64,000 nucleotides of DNA from Lachnospiraceae bacterium (GCA_017503735.1 JAFVSN010000017.1:62001-126000), one strand, 5' to 3'; counted from the first letter of the stretch, positions 15,390 to 25,103 are shown. Notes: generated by a model not told the origin, from the letters alone. Translations and numbers: made by a program.

Positions 15390-16481
15390 CTACTCCGTTA
15401 TCGTTTTAAAAGCATTCCAAATCTCATCATCTGAAACATTGGAGCAAATAAATGCTTCACCGATCGTACGCAAAAGTACAAAATTAATCTTTGCTCCGTC
15501 TGCTTTTTTATCCCGGTGACAAACTGATAACAATTCTTCCTTATCTAACATCGGTACTTTCGTCTTCATTCCGAATGCATCCAACAATGCCTTTACTTCG
15601 TCAACCTCTTGCCGTGATAGCAGCCCGTGCATTACCGAAAGTTCTGCTGCTGCAACCATGCCGACAGACACACATTCTCCATGTAAAAACTCAAAATGAT
15701 TCAATTTTTCTACTGCATGCCCGATGGTATGTCCGAAATTAAGCAGTGCACGCTCTCCCTTTTCCTTCGGATCACGTTCTACCACACCTCGCTTAATACA
15801 AAGGCTTTGAAAAATCATTTCACACAGAACATCGGATTTACGTGCAGATATCTCGCGTTCCTTTTCTTTTAAAAAACGATAATATTCCTTGTCTAAAATA
15901 AATCCGTGTTTCACAACTTCGCCCATACCTGCAAGGAATTCCCGTTCGGAAAGTGTATTTAATGCAGAAACATTGATATACACTGCAGACGGTTGATAAA
16001 ACGCTCCTACCATGTTTTTATATGATTTATAGTCCACTCCCGTCTTCCCTCCGATGGAAGAATCTACCATGGAAAGCAAACTTGTCGGCATTCCGATAAA
16101 TCGAATTCCGCGTAAATATGTAGCTGCGGCAAATCCTGTTAAATCACCGGTAACACCTCCGCCTAATGCAATTAACACATCATTTCGGTCAAAGGAATTT
16201 TCAATCAAAAATTCATATAACGCAGATACGGTATCCAGATTTTTTGATGCTTCACCGGCCGGAAAAGAAAAAGAAACGCAGAAAAAGCCTTCCTTTTCAA
16301 GAAGACCGCGTACTTCCTTTTCGTATAAATGTGTTACATTCGAATCACTGACAATACAAATCTTCCGTCCCGTCATCTGCAATTGGGCGATCAACGGAAC
16401 GATACCGTCAAATGATTCCTCTATTTTAATCGGATACAGCGGCGCACCATCTGCGCCGCATACCATCAACTCTTCTTTCAT
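15390..16481 (-). CDS. aroB: 3-dehydroquinate synthase
   Basis: 363 residues, normal length. NAD-binding GGGVTGDLTGFAAATYLRG, the substrate segment PTSLLSMVDSSIGGKTGVD and the metal-ligand regions (GEVVKHGF, LNFGHTIGHAVE, HGECVSVGM) are all present. It converts the shikimate-pathway precursor DAHP to 3-dehydroquinate in the cytoplasm. Its place between divIVA and lspA is unusual for an aromatic amino acid gene; no other aro gene is in the window. It begins 5 bases after divIVA ends. Confidence 0.96.
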   Translation of the reverse strand: MKEELMVCGADGAPLYPIKIEESFDGIVPLIAQLQMTGRKICIVSDSNVTHLYEKEVRGLLEKEGFFCVSFSFPAGEASKNLDTVSALYEFLIENSFDRNDVLIALGGGVTGDLTGFAAATYLRGIRFIGMPTSLLSMVDSSIGGKTGVDYKSYKNMVGAFYQPSAVYINVSALNTLSEREFLAGMGEVVKHGFILDKEYYRFLKEKEREISARKSDVLCEMIFQSLCIKRGVVERDPKEKGERALLNFGHTIGHAVEKLNHFEFLHGECVSVGMVAAAELSVMHGLLSRQEVDEVKALLDAFGMKTKVPMLDKEELLSVCHRDKKADGAKINFVLLRTIGEAFICSNVSDDEIWNAFKTITE

Positions 16482-16486
16482 TATAA

Positions 16487-17086
16487 TTATTCCTCATCTA
16501 AATTTATAATTTCTATATCATCCTTCGGCAAAGCATCTAACGGATTCTCTTCCGTTTCTACTTTCTGCTCATGATATACGCCTACCGGAATATCAATAGA
16601 ATCCGGTGTCGCTCCAAACATAGATAACTCTTCTAAATTCACAGAAAAACTCTGGCTGTCCAAAAGTTCCATCTGCGCATTTGCCAGACTTTTAAACTTA
16701 GCCTTATACATGTCATACTGGCGAACCAACTCCAGTGTCTGCTTACGGATTTTTTCCAACTCCCGTTTCGCATCTTCTAAAATCATGTTTGCCTTGGAAA
16801 CTGCCTCTTGCTCGATTAAAAGCGCATTCTTCATTGCTGTACTTTTGGTTTCTTCCGCAGTTCGTTCCGCTAACACCAACGCTTTCTGTAATGTTTTCTC
16901 GATGGTTTTATAATACTGCAACCCATCATTTAAAACATTCATCTTATCGGTCATTTCCATCTTTTCACGATATAATTCTTCGTAATTTTCTAAAATATCC
17001 TGCATGAAATGATCCACATCTTTTTTGTCGTATCCTAAACCGCCGGATTTAAATACTTTGTTTTGAATTTCAATCGGTGTAATCAT
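16487..17086 (-). CDS. divIVA: Cell division initiation protein DivIVA
   Basis: 199 residues. The N-terminal lipid-binding domain (ITPIEIQNKVFKSGGLGYDKKDVDHFMQDIL) precedes long coiled coils (residues about 30-130) and an acidic tail. DivIVA gathers at negatively curved membrane at poles and septa and recruits partners. Notably, minC, minD and a true minE also lie in this cluster, so Min positioning need not depend on DivIVA. It sits between the S4 protein gene ylmH and aroB. Confidence 0.93.
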   Translation of the reverse strand: MITPIEIQNKVFKSGGLGYDKKDVDHFMQDILENYEELYREKMEMTDKMNVLNDGLQYYKTIEKTLQKALVLAERTAEETKSTAMKNALLIEQEAVSKANMILEDAKRELEKIRKQTLELVRQYDMYKAKFKSLANAQMELLDSQSFSVNLEELSMFGATPDSIDIPVGVYHEQKVETEENPLDALPKDDIEIINLDEE

Positions 17087-17100
17087 AGCATTTCCTTTCT

Positions 17101-17844
17101 CTATTGGTAACGTTCTATTGTAACAACAATGCGACCTTTTTTTGTAAGATTTCCTATTTCTTTTAATCGAGCTTTTCCCTGTCCCCGGAACGAAATAACA
17201 TCCTGTTCTTTTACCGATGTCGAAGGAGCTGTAATTTCCCGACCGTTTAAAAAAATCTTTCCTCCCGATACCGCAGATGCAGCAGTGCTTCTGGAAACTC
17301 CGAAAGCTGCGGCGGCAACCGCATCAATTCGAATAGCGGAAACAGTTCTCGAAAACACTTGATATTCTTTTTTAAAGGAATCATCTTCTGTCTGTTCGAT
17401 CCGGCATAACACATTTGTGTGTCGGACTTGATCCAACTGTTCGGTCAGAAACATCGCAATACGGTCTACGCAAAGCAAAAATGCTTCCTTTTCCTTCACA
17501 AAAATATCCCCGATAACATCCCGTTCCAATCCCAGCCCCAAAACACTTCCTAAAATATCACGATGAGAAAATGTTTCGGAAAATTTCAGATTCTTCGGTA
17601 AAATTTTTATTCCCGAAATCGGAAATATCTCCGGTGTAATGGTTATGTCATCGGATGCAATACAAAGCATCTGACGTTCCGTATCGTCATAACCGCCGTA
17701 AAACATATGATTGGAACCGCTTAACACGGACTTTGCCGTTTCGATTTCACTTAATGTCAAAAAATCGGTAAATTCCATTCCGTATGAAAATTCGACACGT
17801 TTTCTTAACTCGATAATTCTCTTTTTTAATAAAAGTTCATCCAT
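17101..17844 (-). CDS. ylmH: YlmH-type S4 RNA-binding protein
   Basis: 247 residues. The N-terminal two thirds match the YlmH globular domain (FLTLSEIETAKSVLSG, FYGGYDDTERQML, LGSVLGLGLERDVIGDIF) and the C-terminus is an S4 domain (VSRSTAASAVSGGKIFLNG). YlmH homologues bind stalled 50S-peptidyl-tRNA complexes in ribosome quality control and are encoded in the dcw-distal division cluster. Here it lies between sepF and divIVA, as in Bacillus (ylmG, absent here, would normally separate them). Confidence 0.92.
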   Translation of the reverse strand: MDELLLKKRIIELRKRVEFSYGMEFTDFLTLSEIETAKSVLSGSNHMFYGGYDDTERQMLCIASDDITITPEIFPISGIKILPKNLKFSETFSHRDILGSVLGLGLERDVIGDIFVKEKEAFLLCVDRIAMFLTEQLDQVRHTNVLCRIEQTEDDSFKKEYQVFSRTVSAIRIDAVAAAAFGVSRSTAASAVSGGKIFLNGREITAPSTSVKEQDVISFRGQGKARLKEIGNLTKKGRIVVTIERYQ

Positions 17845-17853
17845 AGTCTTTGC

Positions 17854-18489
17854 TTACTGATTTAAGGTAGGTACCTCAAAACCGTTTTGTTCTACATAGG
17901 ACAAATAATCGCCCGAGATATCAACATTTTCCGGTGAAATAATAAAAATCAAATTCGAAATCTGATGAATTTTTCCGTTTAAGGAGTATACCGCACCGGA
18001 AATGAAATCCATAATACGTTGTGCAAGGGCAAGGTCAATTCCTTCTAAATTTACTACTGTTGCACGTTCATCCACCAACATATCACAAATGTCCTGGGAA
18101 TCATCAAATCGTGTCGGTCTCATAATGCTTACTTCCAACACGCGGGATGCGGAAGCGGAACGAAGCGGAACTACTCTTCCCGGGGCAGATACCCGTTCCG
18201 GTCGCGACACTCGCTCCACACGTTCTTTTCTGCTCTCGGAATAATCCTGTTCAAATTTATCCTCTTCGGAAACTTTAGGTGTCTTTACCGTTTTGGCAGG
18301 TACCGGTGTAACCCGGGTAGGCTCTTTATGGAAGGACGTAGTTTCCTCTGATGTAGCTTCCTGAATCAAACGTTCTGCCTTTTTCTTCTCTTTTCGTGGA
18401 AGTTCTGTGTCAAAATCATCGAAATCATCAAAATCATCTTCATCTGTCACGTTCATTTTGTTCAGAATTCGTTCTAAAAAGTTACCCAT
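17854..18489 (-). CDS. sepF: Cell division protein SepF
   Basis: 211 residues, longer than Bacillus SepF (about 150) because of an acidic then basic linker. The short N-terminal amphipathic helix (MGNFLERILNKM) binds membrane; residues about 25-115 are low complexity (DDFDDFDDFD, many K/E/R); the C-terminal domain (about 118-205) holds the FtsZ-binding fold with DICDMLVDERATVVNLEGID and ALAQRIMDFISGAVYSLNG. SepF tethers and bundles FtsZ. It lies between the YggS-type gene and ylmH, the conserved order. Confidence 0.94.
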   Translation of the reverse strand: MGNFLERILNKMNVTDEDDFDDFDDFDTELPRKEKKKAERLIQEATSEETTSFHKEPTRVTPVPAKTVKTPKVSEEDKFEQDYSESRKERVERVSRPERVSAPGRVVPLRSASASRVLEVSIMRPTRFDDSQDICDMLVDERATVVNLEGIDLALAQRIMDFISGAVYSLNGKIHQISNLIFIISPENVDISGDYLSYVEQNGFEVPTLNQ

Positions 18490-18503
18490 ACCAATATCTC
18501 CTT

Positions 18504-19217
18504 TTATTCCTTTGAGGGATAGAAACGATGTCCGAAAATACCGGTACCGACACGAACCAGCGTAGCTCCCTCTTCTATCGCAATTTCATAGTCACCGGTC
18601 ATTCCCATTGACAACATGTCCATAGTTATATTATCAATGTTTTTTAAATTGATGTCAACCATTAATTGTTTCATTTTACGAAAATAAATCCGATTTTCTT
18701 CCGCGTTTTCCGTATATGGTGCAACGGTCATTAATCCTCGTACTTTTATATGTGGTAACACCGCTACGGCCCGAACAATGTTCTCCAACTCCTCCGGATT
18801 TATTCCGTGTTTTGAAGTCTCACCCGCAATATTAATTTCTAATAAAATCTCAGTAATCAGCTTATTTTTCTGAGAAGCTTTTTCAATTTCTTCTGCAAGA
18901 TGTAAGGAATCCACCGAGTGAATCAGCACCGTTTTCCCAATCACATACTTTAATTTATTGGTTTGCAGCGAACCAATCATGTGCCAATGTAACGGTTCTG
19001 TAATCATTGCCTGTTTATCACGCAACTCCTGCGGTCTGTTTTCTCCGAATTCAATCACATCGCATACCATTGCTTCACGGATTGCTTCCACCGGCATGGT
19101 TTTACTTACGGCAATCAAAGTAACCTCATCCGGATTTCGTCCGCTCCGTTTACAAGCCGCATCAATTCTGTTTCTTACATCTGCAATTGCTGTTTGAATT
19201 GAACTTATTTCCGTCAT
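18504..19217 (-). CDS. PLP homeostasis protein (YggS/YlmE family)
   Basis: 237 residues. The PLP lysine is in LIAVSKTMP (about residue 39); other signatures are FGENRPQEL, WHMIGSLQTNK, GLMTVAP, and LSMGMTGDYEIAIEEGATLVRVGTGIFG. Family members (PLPBP, YlmE in Bacillus) control the free pyridoxal phosphate pool and have no known catalysis. It starts 1 base after the HlyD-like gene stops, indicating coupling, and precedes sepF by 14 bases. Confidence 0.94.
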   Translation of the reverse strand: MTEISSIQTAIADVRNRIDAACKRSGRNPDEVTLIAVSKTMPVEAIREAMVCDVIEFGENRPQELRDKQAMITEPLHWHMIGSLQTNKLKYVIGKTVLIHSVDSLHLAEEIEKASQKNKLITEILLEINIAGETSKHGINPEELENIVRAVAVLPHIKVRGLMTVAPYTENAEENRIYFRKMKQLMVDINLKNIDNITMDMLSMGMTGDYEIAIEEGATLVRVGTGIFGHRFYPSKE

Positions 19218-19218
19218 C

Positions 19219-20631
19219 TTACGATTCCCCTTCTATCAATATCACATCTTTTGTTACAACCGAAACATCCAATACAATGTGGTCATATAATGCTACGCCA
19301 CCCGCCAAGCCTGCCCGGACCAAAACATAATCCTCTACATCCGTAATTCGTTCGATTCGACGAAAAATCGCATAGCCTTTGTTCATGTTGTATACCCCTT
19401 CCAATCTCGTTAAAAACGAATATAACATGGCTCGTTCCGGTTCGTTTGTCAACCCTGCGGAATTAATATACAGATCCGAATCAAAATCTTCTTCAGCAAC
19501 AAAATAGTAGCCGTTTTCAAAAAACAAAGGTGAAATCTTCTGAAAATCCGGTCTGATTTCACCGGTCTGTGCATCATAATATTCTATGCTGATTCCGATT
19601 TCGTTTTCCGAACCGCCTCCCTGCATTACAAAACGTTCCGGAATTTGATAAACCTCTTTTGTCAAAATGGCGGTTTCCGGAATTTTCAAACCTTCTTTTG
19701 CAGAAAAGAACAAAGAAACTTCTAAAAATCGTTCACTTAAGTACTCGTTTCCGTAACGATCCATTTCTATCAGTAAAAAACATTCTCCGTTCCGTCTGAT
19801 TTCTTCATAAGGTTTATTGTATAGGATGGAATCCCCAACAATTTGGAACGAAAGCGTTTCTCCGTCTTTTTTGATTCGTGAAATATCCTCCTCGGATATC
19901 TGAACCACAAGTTGCCATGTCTCATCCTTGATTAATTTATACGCAAAACTATCAATCGCAGAAATTCCTACTGCCTTTTTGTATTCCGGAATCGTACGTT
20001 TTTCCTCAGAAAACTCATCTCCGGTCAGCATTTCTACCGTGTAACCGTCGTATAAATCGGAATAATAAGAAACAGTACCGCTTTCCAAAGAATTAATTGT
20101 CACAAAGGATTGGGAATCTTTTTTTTGTTCTTCGATCGTATCCAGCAAAGAAAAATCCCGATAGCGCAAATAATCCGAAAGAAACTCTTCCCGAAATACA
20201 TAACACTCAGAGAAAGACACATCCGAATACTCGTTTCCGTATATACGCAAACTGTTCTTCAAACGCAACAAATCATTTGTCGATAAAATTGAATTCTCCT
20301 CGTTATTGTTTAATATATCCTGTAACTCGGCAGAATCATTCACAGAGTATACTTCCGCATTTTTAGTAATACGTGCTCCTTCCCTGTAATAATAATTCAA
20401 ATATCCGGCCTGCTCTGTTCGATATACTGTTTCCGGACGAAGAATCATGGCAATTGCTGTTGTTTCTTTTCCCGTACTACCTTCTTGTACCTCATAAAGA
20501 GACAAATGAGGTGCCGTAAAATAACGGTATATATGAATGGTTAATAATACTAATACACCAAATGCAACTACCAAACCGATATTTACTTCTTTTCTTGTAC
20601 GAAACTTAATCATTTTAGGTTCGTTCGCCAT
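19219..20631 (-). CDS. HlyD-like single-pass membrane protein
   Basis: 470 residues. One membrane helix near residues 16-35 (VNIGLVVAFGVLVLLTIHIY) is followed by a large extracytoplasmic part. A barrel-sandwich type start (TAIAMILRPETVYRTEQAGYLNYYYREGARI) resembles the biotinyl-lipoyl-like lobe of HlyD/membrane-fusion proteins, and a second half-motif (LESGTVSYYSDLYDGY) lies near 180. There is no transporter gene beside it. In Clostridia this gene often lies before ylmE-sepF, so a structural role at the division site is inferred. GGAGG lies 8 bases before the ATG. A hairpin separates it from the carboxypeptidase gene upstream. Confidence 0.75.
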   Translation of the reverse strand: MANEPKMIKFRTRKEVNIGLVVAFGVLVLLTIHIYRYFTAPHLSLYEVQEGSTGKETTAIAMILRPETVYRTEQAGYLNYYYREGARITKNAEVYSVNDSAELQDILNNNEENSILSTNDLLRLKNSLRIYGNEYSDVSFSECYVFREEFLSDYLRYRDFSLLDTIEEQKKDSQSFVTINSLESGTVSYYSDLYDGYTVEMLTGDEFSEEKRTIPEYKKAVGISAIDSFAYKLIKDETWQLVVQISEEDISRIKKDGETLSFQIVGDSILYNKPYEEIRRNGECFLLIEMDRYGNEYLSERFLEVSLFFSAKEGLKIPETAILTKEVYQIPERFVMQGGGSENEIGISIEYYDAQTGEIRPDFQKISPLFFENGYYFVAEEDFDSDLYINSAGLTNEPERAMLYSFLTRLEGVYNMNKGYAIFRRIERITDVEDYVLVRAGLAGGVALYDHIVLDVSVVTKDVILIEGES

Positions 20632-20669
20632 GGAAACTACCTCCGTTCCTCCCTTTATGCATCAAAATC

Positions 20670-20694
20670 CCCGGCACAATCCAATTGTGCCGGG
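20670..20694 (-). terminator. Hairpin after the carboxypeptidase gene
   Basis: CCCGGCACAA (20670-20679) and TTGTGCCGGG (20685-20694) form a perfect 10-bp, GC-rich stem with a 5-base loop. On the minus strand it is followed by only a short T run, so it may be a leaky terminator between the carboxypeptidase and HlyD-like genes; no promoter is visible in the 38 bases after it. Confidence 0.7.
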
Positions 20695-20700
20695 TCATCC

Positions 20701-21693
20701 CTATTTTTCAACCGTTACTTCCATTAATTCCGTCATTTTATTATATAAACCTTCATAGGTAGGTGCATGGAACACCTGCGCAATAAAATACTTATTATCC
20801 GAATTTTTAAAATAAAGCGTCAGGCAACAACCGGCCGCATTCGTGGTGCCGGTTTTTCCTCCGATTAACTCGATTCCTTCCGGAACCTCATACATTCCGT
20901 TAAAATATAAATTGGTACTCTCAAAGGTTTTACTAACCGCATTCCCCTTTGCATCGTAATAATTTATTTCACAGGTCGGCATAGAAATCATCGATAAAAA
21001 AGTATTGTAATGAATCAATTCGTTCATTATCAGATAAATATCATATGCTGTCGTATAATGGTCTTTGTTATGTAACCCATGCGGATTCACAAAATGCGTA
21101 TCCACCGCCCCAAGCTTTTTTGCTTCTTCATTCATTAAAGCAGAAAAAGCCTCTACCGAACCGGAAATATGTTCCGCAATCGCAATGCCTGCATCATTTC
21201 CGCTGCTCACCAAAAATGCAGTCAGTAAATCACCGAGCATAATCGTATCGCCTTCTTTTAATTCACAAGACACTGCCCCATAAACACCAAGATGAGAGGC
21301 ATTATAGCTTACCGTAACCATCTCGCTAAGATTACAATATTTTAATGCAATCAATGCCGTTAACAGCTTGGTATTACTTGCCGGATAAATTTTATCGGTA
21401 AGCCTGTATTCTTGTATCATTTCATGTCCGGAAACATCATACAAACCAAATGCATAGTCCTTTTCCGAAACATCCGGTGCTTCCGATTGATTATTTGACG
21501 GAATACACACTTCGGCGCCTTTTCCGTATAAAAAGTCCGCGTTTCTGTCATTCCCAACATCATAATACTCGTACGATTTGGAACCGGTATAATTTAACAC
21601 CACACCTTGGTTCACTTCTGAAGGAATACAGCCGGTCAAAAAAAGAGCAAATAATACCAAAGCCGTCAGCCCCATCCTTTTCTTTTGTATCAT
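20701..21693 (-). CDS. Lipoprotein D-alanyl-D-alanine carboxypeptidase
   Basis: 330 residues. A lipoprotein signal peptide ends in the lipobox LTGC with C22 as the lipidated residue. The peptidase S11 triads are S106-N-T-K109, S163-G-N165 and K279-T-G. It trims the terminal D-alanine of peptidoglycan pentapeptides outside the membrane and so limits cross-linking. At 330 residues it lacks most of the C-terminal beta domain of DacA-type enzymes. It lies after mgsA in the elongation cluster. Confidence 0.92.
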   Translation of the reverse strand: MIQKKRMGLTALVLFALFLTGCIPSEVNQGVVLNYTGSKSYEYYDVGNDRNADFLYGKGAEVCIPSNNQSEAPDVSEKDYAFGLYDVSGHEMIQEYRLTDKIYPASNTKLLTALIALKYCNLSEMVTVSYNASHLGVYGAVSCELKEGDTIMLGDLLTAFLVSSGNDAGIAIAEHISGSVEAFSALMNEEAKKLGAVDTHFVNPHGLHNKDHYTTAYDIYLIMNELIHYNTFLSMISMPTCEINYYDAKGNAVSKTFESTNLYFNGMYEVPEGIELIGGKTGTTNAAGCCLTLYFKNSDNKYFIAQVFHAPTYEGLYNKMTELMEVTVEK

Positions 21694-21714
21694 TTGCTCA
21701 CATCCTTTTCTTCC

Positions 21715-22113
21715 TTAGTTTTTGTATAACTCTCTCCAGTCCAAATCTCCCCGTTCCAAACCTTTCACAAGGAGCTCTGCCGTTGCAACATTGGTTGCCA
21801 ACGGTATATTATGTGTATCACACAACATAACAACATTATTAACATCCGGTTCGTGAGATTTCGGTGTTAACGGATCTCTCAAAAAGATAACCATATCAAT
21901 TTGATTATGTTCGATTTGAGACCCCATCTGCTGTTCTCCGCCAAGCGGTCCGGCAAGATACTTATGAACGGAAAGGTTTGCGGCTTCTTCAATCAAACGT
22001 CCTGTGGTACCGGTTGCATATAATGTATGATGACTTAAAATTCCTTTGTATGCAATACAAAAATTCTGCATTAATTTTTTCTTTGCATCATGTGCAATTA
22101 ACCCAATATTCAT
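21715..22113 (-). CDS. mgsA: Methylglyoxal synthase
   Basis: 132 residues, normal length. Signatures include [10 protein letters not shown], the phosphate-binding [21 protein letters not shown] and the catalytic region [10 protein letters not shown]. It converts dihydroxyacetone phosphate to methylglyoxal and phosphate, bypassing lower glycolysis under phosphate limitation. Its start overlaps the rodA stop by 4 bases (ATGA), so it is translationally coupled to a cell-shape gene, an odd partnership that recurs in Clostridia. Confidence 0.96.
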   Translation of the reverse strand: MNIGLIAHDAKKKLMQNFCIAYKGILSHHTLYATGTTGRLIEEAANLSVHKYLAGPLGGEQQMGSQIEHNQIDMVIFLRDPLTPKSHEPDVNNVVMLCDTHNIPLATNVATAELLVKGLERGDLDWRELYKN

Positions 22114-23300
22114 AGATCCCCCTTCCTCGGTATCATGGAAAAATCAAGATCAATCTGACTTTTCTCCTTTTTCTTTGAAATACCGATGTTTAAAATAATA
22201 CCTATTCCAATCATGTTACACAATAATGAACTCAAACCGTAACTTACAAAAGGAAGCGGAATTCCGGTATTCGGTAACAACATCGTTACAACACCAATGT
22301 TAACAAACGCTTGGAAAATGTAGGTTGTCCCAATTCCGAGAGCAAGTAATCTTCCTAAATAGTCCGGTGCTTTCCTTGCAATCAGAAAGCATTGAAACGA
22401 AATCAGCAATATAATTATCACAATTGCACAGGAACCAAGGAAACCAAAGGCTTCTGCCATTCCCGAAAAAATGAAATCGCTTTCAATAACCGGAATGTTT
22501 TTCGCACCCAATGTTCCATCTCCGGAAAAAATCTTTCCCGTAAGACCACCGGAGGCGATTGCGGTTATGGAATTTTCCTGTTGCCAAAGTGTGGCAGAAT
22601 GACTTTCCGGATGTAATACGGATAAAATACGTTCCTGTTGTTTCCCTGAAAGAAGAACCTGAAAATCCTGCTGTACATACCAGAACAGTCCGATTGCCAC
22701 GGGAAATGCCGTAGCTGCAATCGGTAACAAAATCTTATACTTAATTCCCGATGCAAAAATCACCACCACCATGGAAACACAAATTACAATCGTAGTGGAA
22801 AGGTCCGGTTGCATAAAAACAAGTCCGATGGGAAGTGCCAGCATAATCACCGCCAAAAGCAAAACCCAGCCTTGTTTTAAACGGTCCATCAACCGGTCAA
22901 ATAAGGTTGCAAGGCAAATAACCAATACTACCTTTGTAAGCTCCGAAACCTGAAACTCAAACACCGGATGTTCTCCGTTCGGAATACCGATCCAACGATT
23001 TACACCGCCCCGCATAATATTAAAATAATCCACATACTTTACTACAAACAACAGCCCGAAATTTACGAGATACATCAATCCCGCAAATTTACAGACAAAA
23101 TGATAATCAAACAAAGAGACAAATACTGCAAGACAAATGCCTCCGATTAACCCTTTAATCTGTCTTGACACCATGTCAAGTTCTTCTTCTCCCTGCACCT
23201 TCCCCAACACATAAATGCCGGCGGTGCACAGGAGAATTATCATTAGCAAAATCGACCAGCGGTACTTTTTTAAATCGTACCGTTCCCATATCTTAAACAT
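22110..23300 (-). CDS. rodA: RodA peptidoglycan glycosyltransferase
   Basis: 396 residues with about ten membrane helices. SEDS-family signatures are visible: [43 protein letters not shown], and the C-terminal [19 protein letters not shown]. RodA polymerises lipid II into glycan strands with its PBP2 partner, which is encoded upstream at 25104-27932. It follows minE by 11 bases and overlaps mgsA. Confidence 0.95.
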   Translation of the reverse strand: MFKIWERYDLKKYRWSILLMIILLCTAGIYVLGKVQGEEELDMVSRQIKGLIGGICLAVFVSLFDYHFVCKFAGLMYLVNFGLLFVVKYVDYFNIMRGGVNRWIGIPNGEHPVFEFQVSELTKVVLVICLATLFDRLMDRLKQGWVLLLAVIMLALPIGLVFMQPDLSTTIVICVSMVVVIFASGIKYKILLPIAATAFPVAIGLFWYVQQDFQVLLSGKQQERILSVLHPESHSATLWQQENSITAIASGGLTGKIFSGDGTLGAKNIPVIESDFIFSGMAEAFGFLGSCAIVIIILLISFQCFLIARKAPDYLGRLLALGIGTTYIFQAFVNIGVVTMLLPNTGIPLPFVSYGLSSLLCNMIGIGIILNIGISKKKEKSQIDLDFSMIPRKGDL

Positions 23301-23311
23301 GAAACACCCTC

Positions 23312-23587
23312 TTAATTCTTCGCACGCATATCCTTAATCGGAATATTTGCAAAAATTGCCGGAACAGTACCGTTGTTGGAGTCCGACGGAGTCTGCTTAA
23401 TCTGAATATCCAAACCGGTCATATCAATCTCAATATATTTGGAAATCACGGCAATAATATCATTTTTCATCTGCTCCATTACTTCCGGGGAGCAGCCTGC
23501 ACGATCGGAAACAAGCACTAACTTCAAACGATCTTTTGCTACAGAACCCGATGTCTTATTCTTGTTGAAAAAATCAAAGAAACTCAT
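23312..23587 (-). CDS. minE: Cell division topological specificity factor MinE
   Basis: 91 residues. The N-terminal amphipathic helix (MSFFDFFNKNK) and the AKDRLKLVLVSDRAGCSPEVMEQMKNDII segment identify MinE, which displaces and stimulates MinD to drive oscillation. The C-terminal beta domain includes VISKYIEIDMTGLDIQIKQ. Presence of MinE in a DivIVA-containing Gram-positive is typical of Clostridia but not Bacillus. It follows minD by 13 bases. Confidence 0.95.
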   Translation of the reverse strand: MSFFDFFNKNKTSGSVAKDRLKLVLVSDRAGCSPEVMEQMKNDIIAVISKYIEIDMTGLDIQIKQTPSDSNNGTVPAIFANIPIKDMRAKN

Positions 23588-23600
23588 ATTCTACCCTCCG

Positions 23601-24383
23601 TTAGTTTTTCTTGAAAAGACGACTGAACAAACCACCCTTACCGGCTAAATCAAGGAACGGTACATCTTCGCCATCCACACGCTTACAAATGTTCATGTAT
23701 GCTTTACCGGCCATGGTATTATTTCCGACAAGCGGAGCACCCTGGTTGGTAGAAATAACTATGTTTTCATCATCCGGTACGACACCAATTAACGGAATCG
23801 CAAGAATTTCAACAACATCCTCACTGGACATCATATCGCCGCGCTTTACCATATCCATACGCAAACGGTTTACAATCAAATGAATCTGCTTAATCTCATT
23901 TGCTTCCAAAAGACCGATGATTCGATCTGCATCTCTTACCGCGGAAACTTCCGGAGTTGTTACCACAAGGGCACGGTCCGCACCTGCAATTGCATTATGG
24001 AAGCCCTGCTCAATGCCTGCCGGGCAATCGATAATAACATAATCGAACTCTTCCTTTAACTGGTCGGTCAGCTTCTTCATCTGTTCCGGTGTAATCGCCG
24101 TCTTATCACGGGTCTGTGCAGAAGGAAGCAGATAAAAATTATTGTAACCCTTCACCTTAATAAATGCTTGATTGATTTTACAGGTGCCTTCAATTACATC
24201 TACCAGATTGTAAACAATTCTGTTTTCAAGCCCCATTACAACATCAAGATTTCTGAGACCGATATCGGTATCAATCAATACAACTTTCTTCTCTAACTTT
24301 GCAAGGCCGGTACCTACATTTGCAGTAGTGGTCGTTTTACCTACACCGCCTTTTCCTGATGTTACTACAATTACTTCGCCCAT
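23601..24383 (-). CDS. minD: Septum site-determining ATPase MinD
   Basis: 260 residues. The deviant Walker A motif SGKGGVGKTTT occupies residues 9-19, with the signature lysine K11. The VVLIDTDIGLRNLDVVMGLE and VIIDCPAGIEQGFHNAI segments are conserved. The C-terminal membrane-targeting helix is GLFSRLFKK. ATP-bound MinD dimers hold MinC on the membrane and are cycled by MinE. It lies between minC and minE. Confidence 0.97.
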   Translation of the reverse strand: MGEVIVVTSGKGGVGKTTTTANVGTGLAKLEKKVVLIDTDIGLRNLDVVMGLENRIVYNLVDVIEGTCKINQAFIKVKGYNNFYLLPSAQTRDKTAITPEQMKKLTDQLKEEFDYVIIDCPAGIEQGFHNAIAGADRALVVTTPEVSAVRDADRIIGLLEANEIKQIHLIVNRLRMDMVKRGDMMSSEDVVEILAIPLIGVVPDDENIVISTNQGAPLVGNNTMAGKAYMNICKRVDGEDVPFLDLAGKGGLFSRLFKKN

Positions 24384-24402
24384 TCGTTCTTATCCTCCAA
24401 TT

Positions 24403-25089
24403 TTATAATTTTATATCATTTAAAACCGTTCTTGAAACCGGTTCAATAAATATATTCCCCTCCGACCGAAAAGCGATTTTCGGCTCCATTGATTTTTCTT
24501 TCTCCCGTTTCCAAAGCATTTTCCCTACTTTATCCGGTGCTCTTGCAATGGTATCCGCAATTCTGATTTGTACAGGATCCATTTCAAGTGCAAGAACAAA
24601 GGCATTGCCGTTTCCGCCCGCTCCCGCATACACATTTCCTAAAAGAGAACCGAGCACAATAATATTGCCTTTTGACGTTACGGTAGCGCCTTGATTCACA
24701 TCCCCCACAATAATAATACTGGTTTCTGTTTCAAGCACCTGACCGGAACGAAGATTTCCTTTATAAAATTGACCGTTTGAACTATCCAAAGCCTGTAACC
24801 GTTCTTCCAATGAACGTTTATGAAGCTCCTCTGTTTCACCGTTCTTTTCAATCACACAAACAATATGAACCTCCGAACTCTCGGAAATCACATCCAGCAA
24901 CATACGCTGTTCTTCATCAGTCAAATGCTTTCCGTCAAAGGAAATTGCCATTTTCGCATTTCCGAAAAACTTTGCCGATTCTTTAAACTTTTCCCTGGTC
25001 TGTTCCATAACCACGGAAAAATCGGCATCTTCAGCAATATAAACAGAAAATCCATAGGTGGTTCCTTTAATTACCACTGCATTACTCAT
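24403..25089 (-). CDS. minC: Septum site-determining protein MinC
   Basis: 228 residues. The N-terminal domain (about 1-105) holds the FtsZ-antagonising fold; the C-terminal beta-helix (about 115-215) carries the diagnostic RSGQVLETETSIIIVGDVNQGATVTSKGNIIVLGSLLGNVYAG region, which dimerises and binds MinD. It inhibits FtsZ polymers away from mid-cell. It lies 14 bases after the PBP2 gene and 19 before minD. Confidence 0.94.
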   Translation of the reverse strand: MSNAVVIKGTTYGFSVYIAEDADFSVVMEQTREKFKESAKFFGNAKMAISFDGKHLTDEEQRMLLDVISESSEVHIVCVIEKNGETEELHKRSLEERLQALDSSNGQFYKGNLRSGQVLETETSIIIVGDVNQGATVTSKGNIIVLGSLLGNVYAGAGGNGNAFVLALEMDPVQIRIADTIARAPDKVGKMLWKREKEKSMEPKIAFRSEGNIFIEPVSRTVLNDIKL

Positions 25090-25103
25090 AATTTCCTCCT
25101 CCG

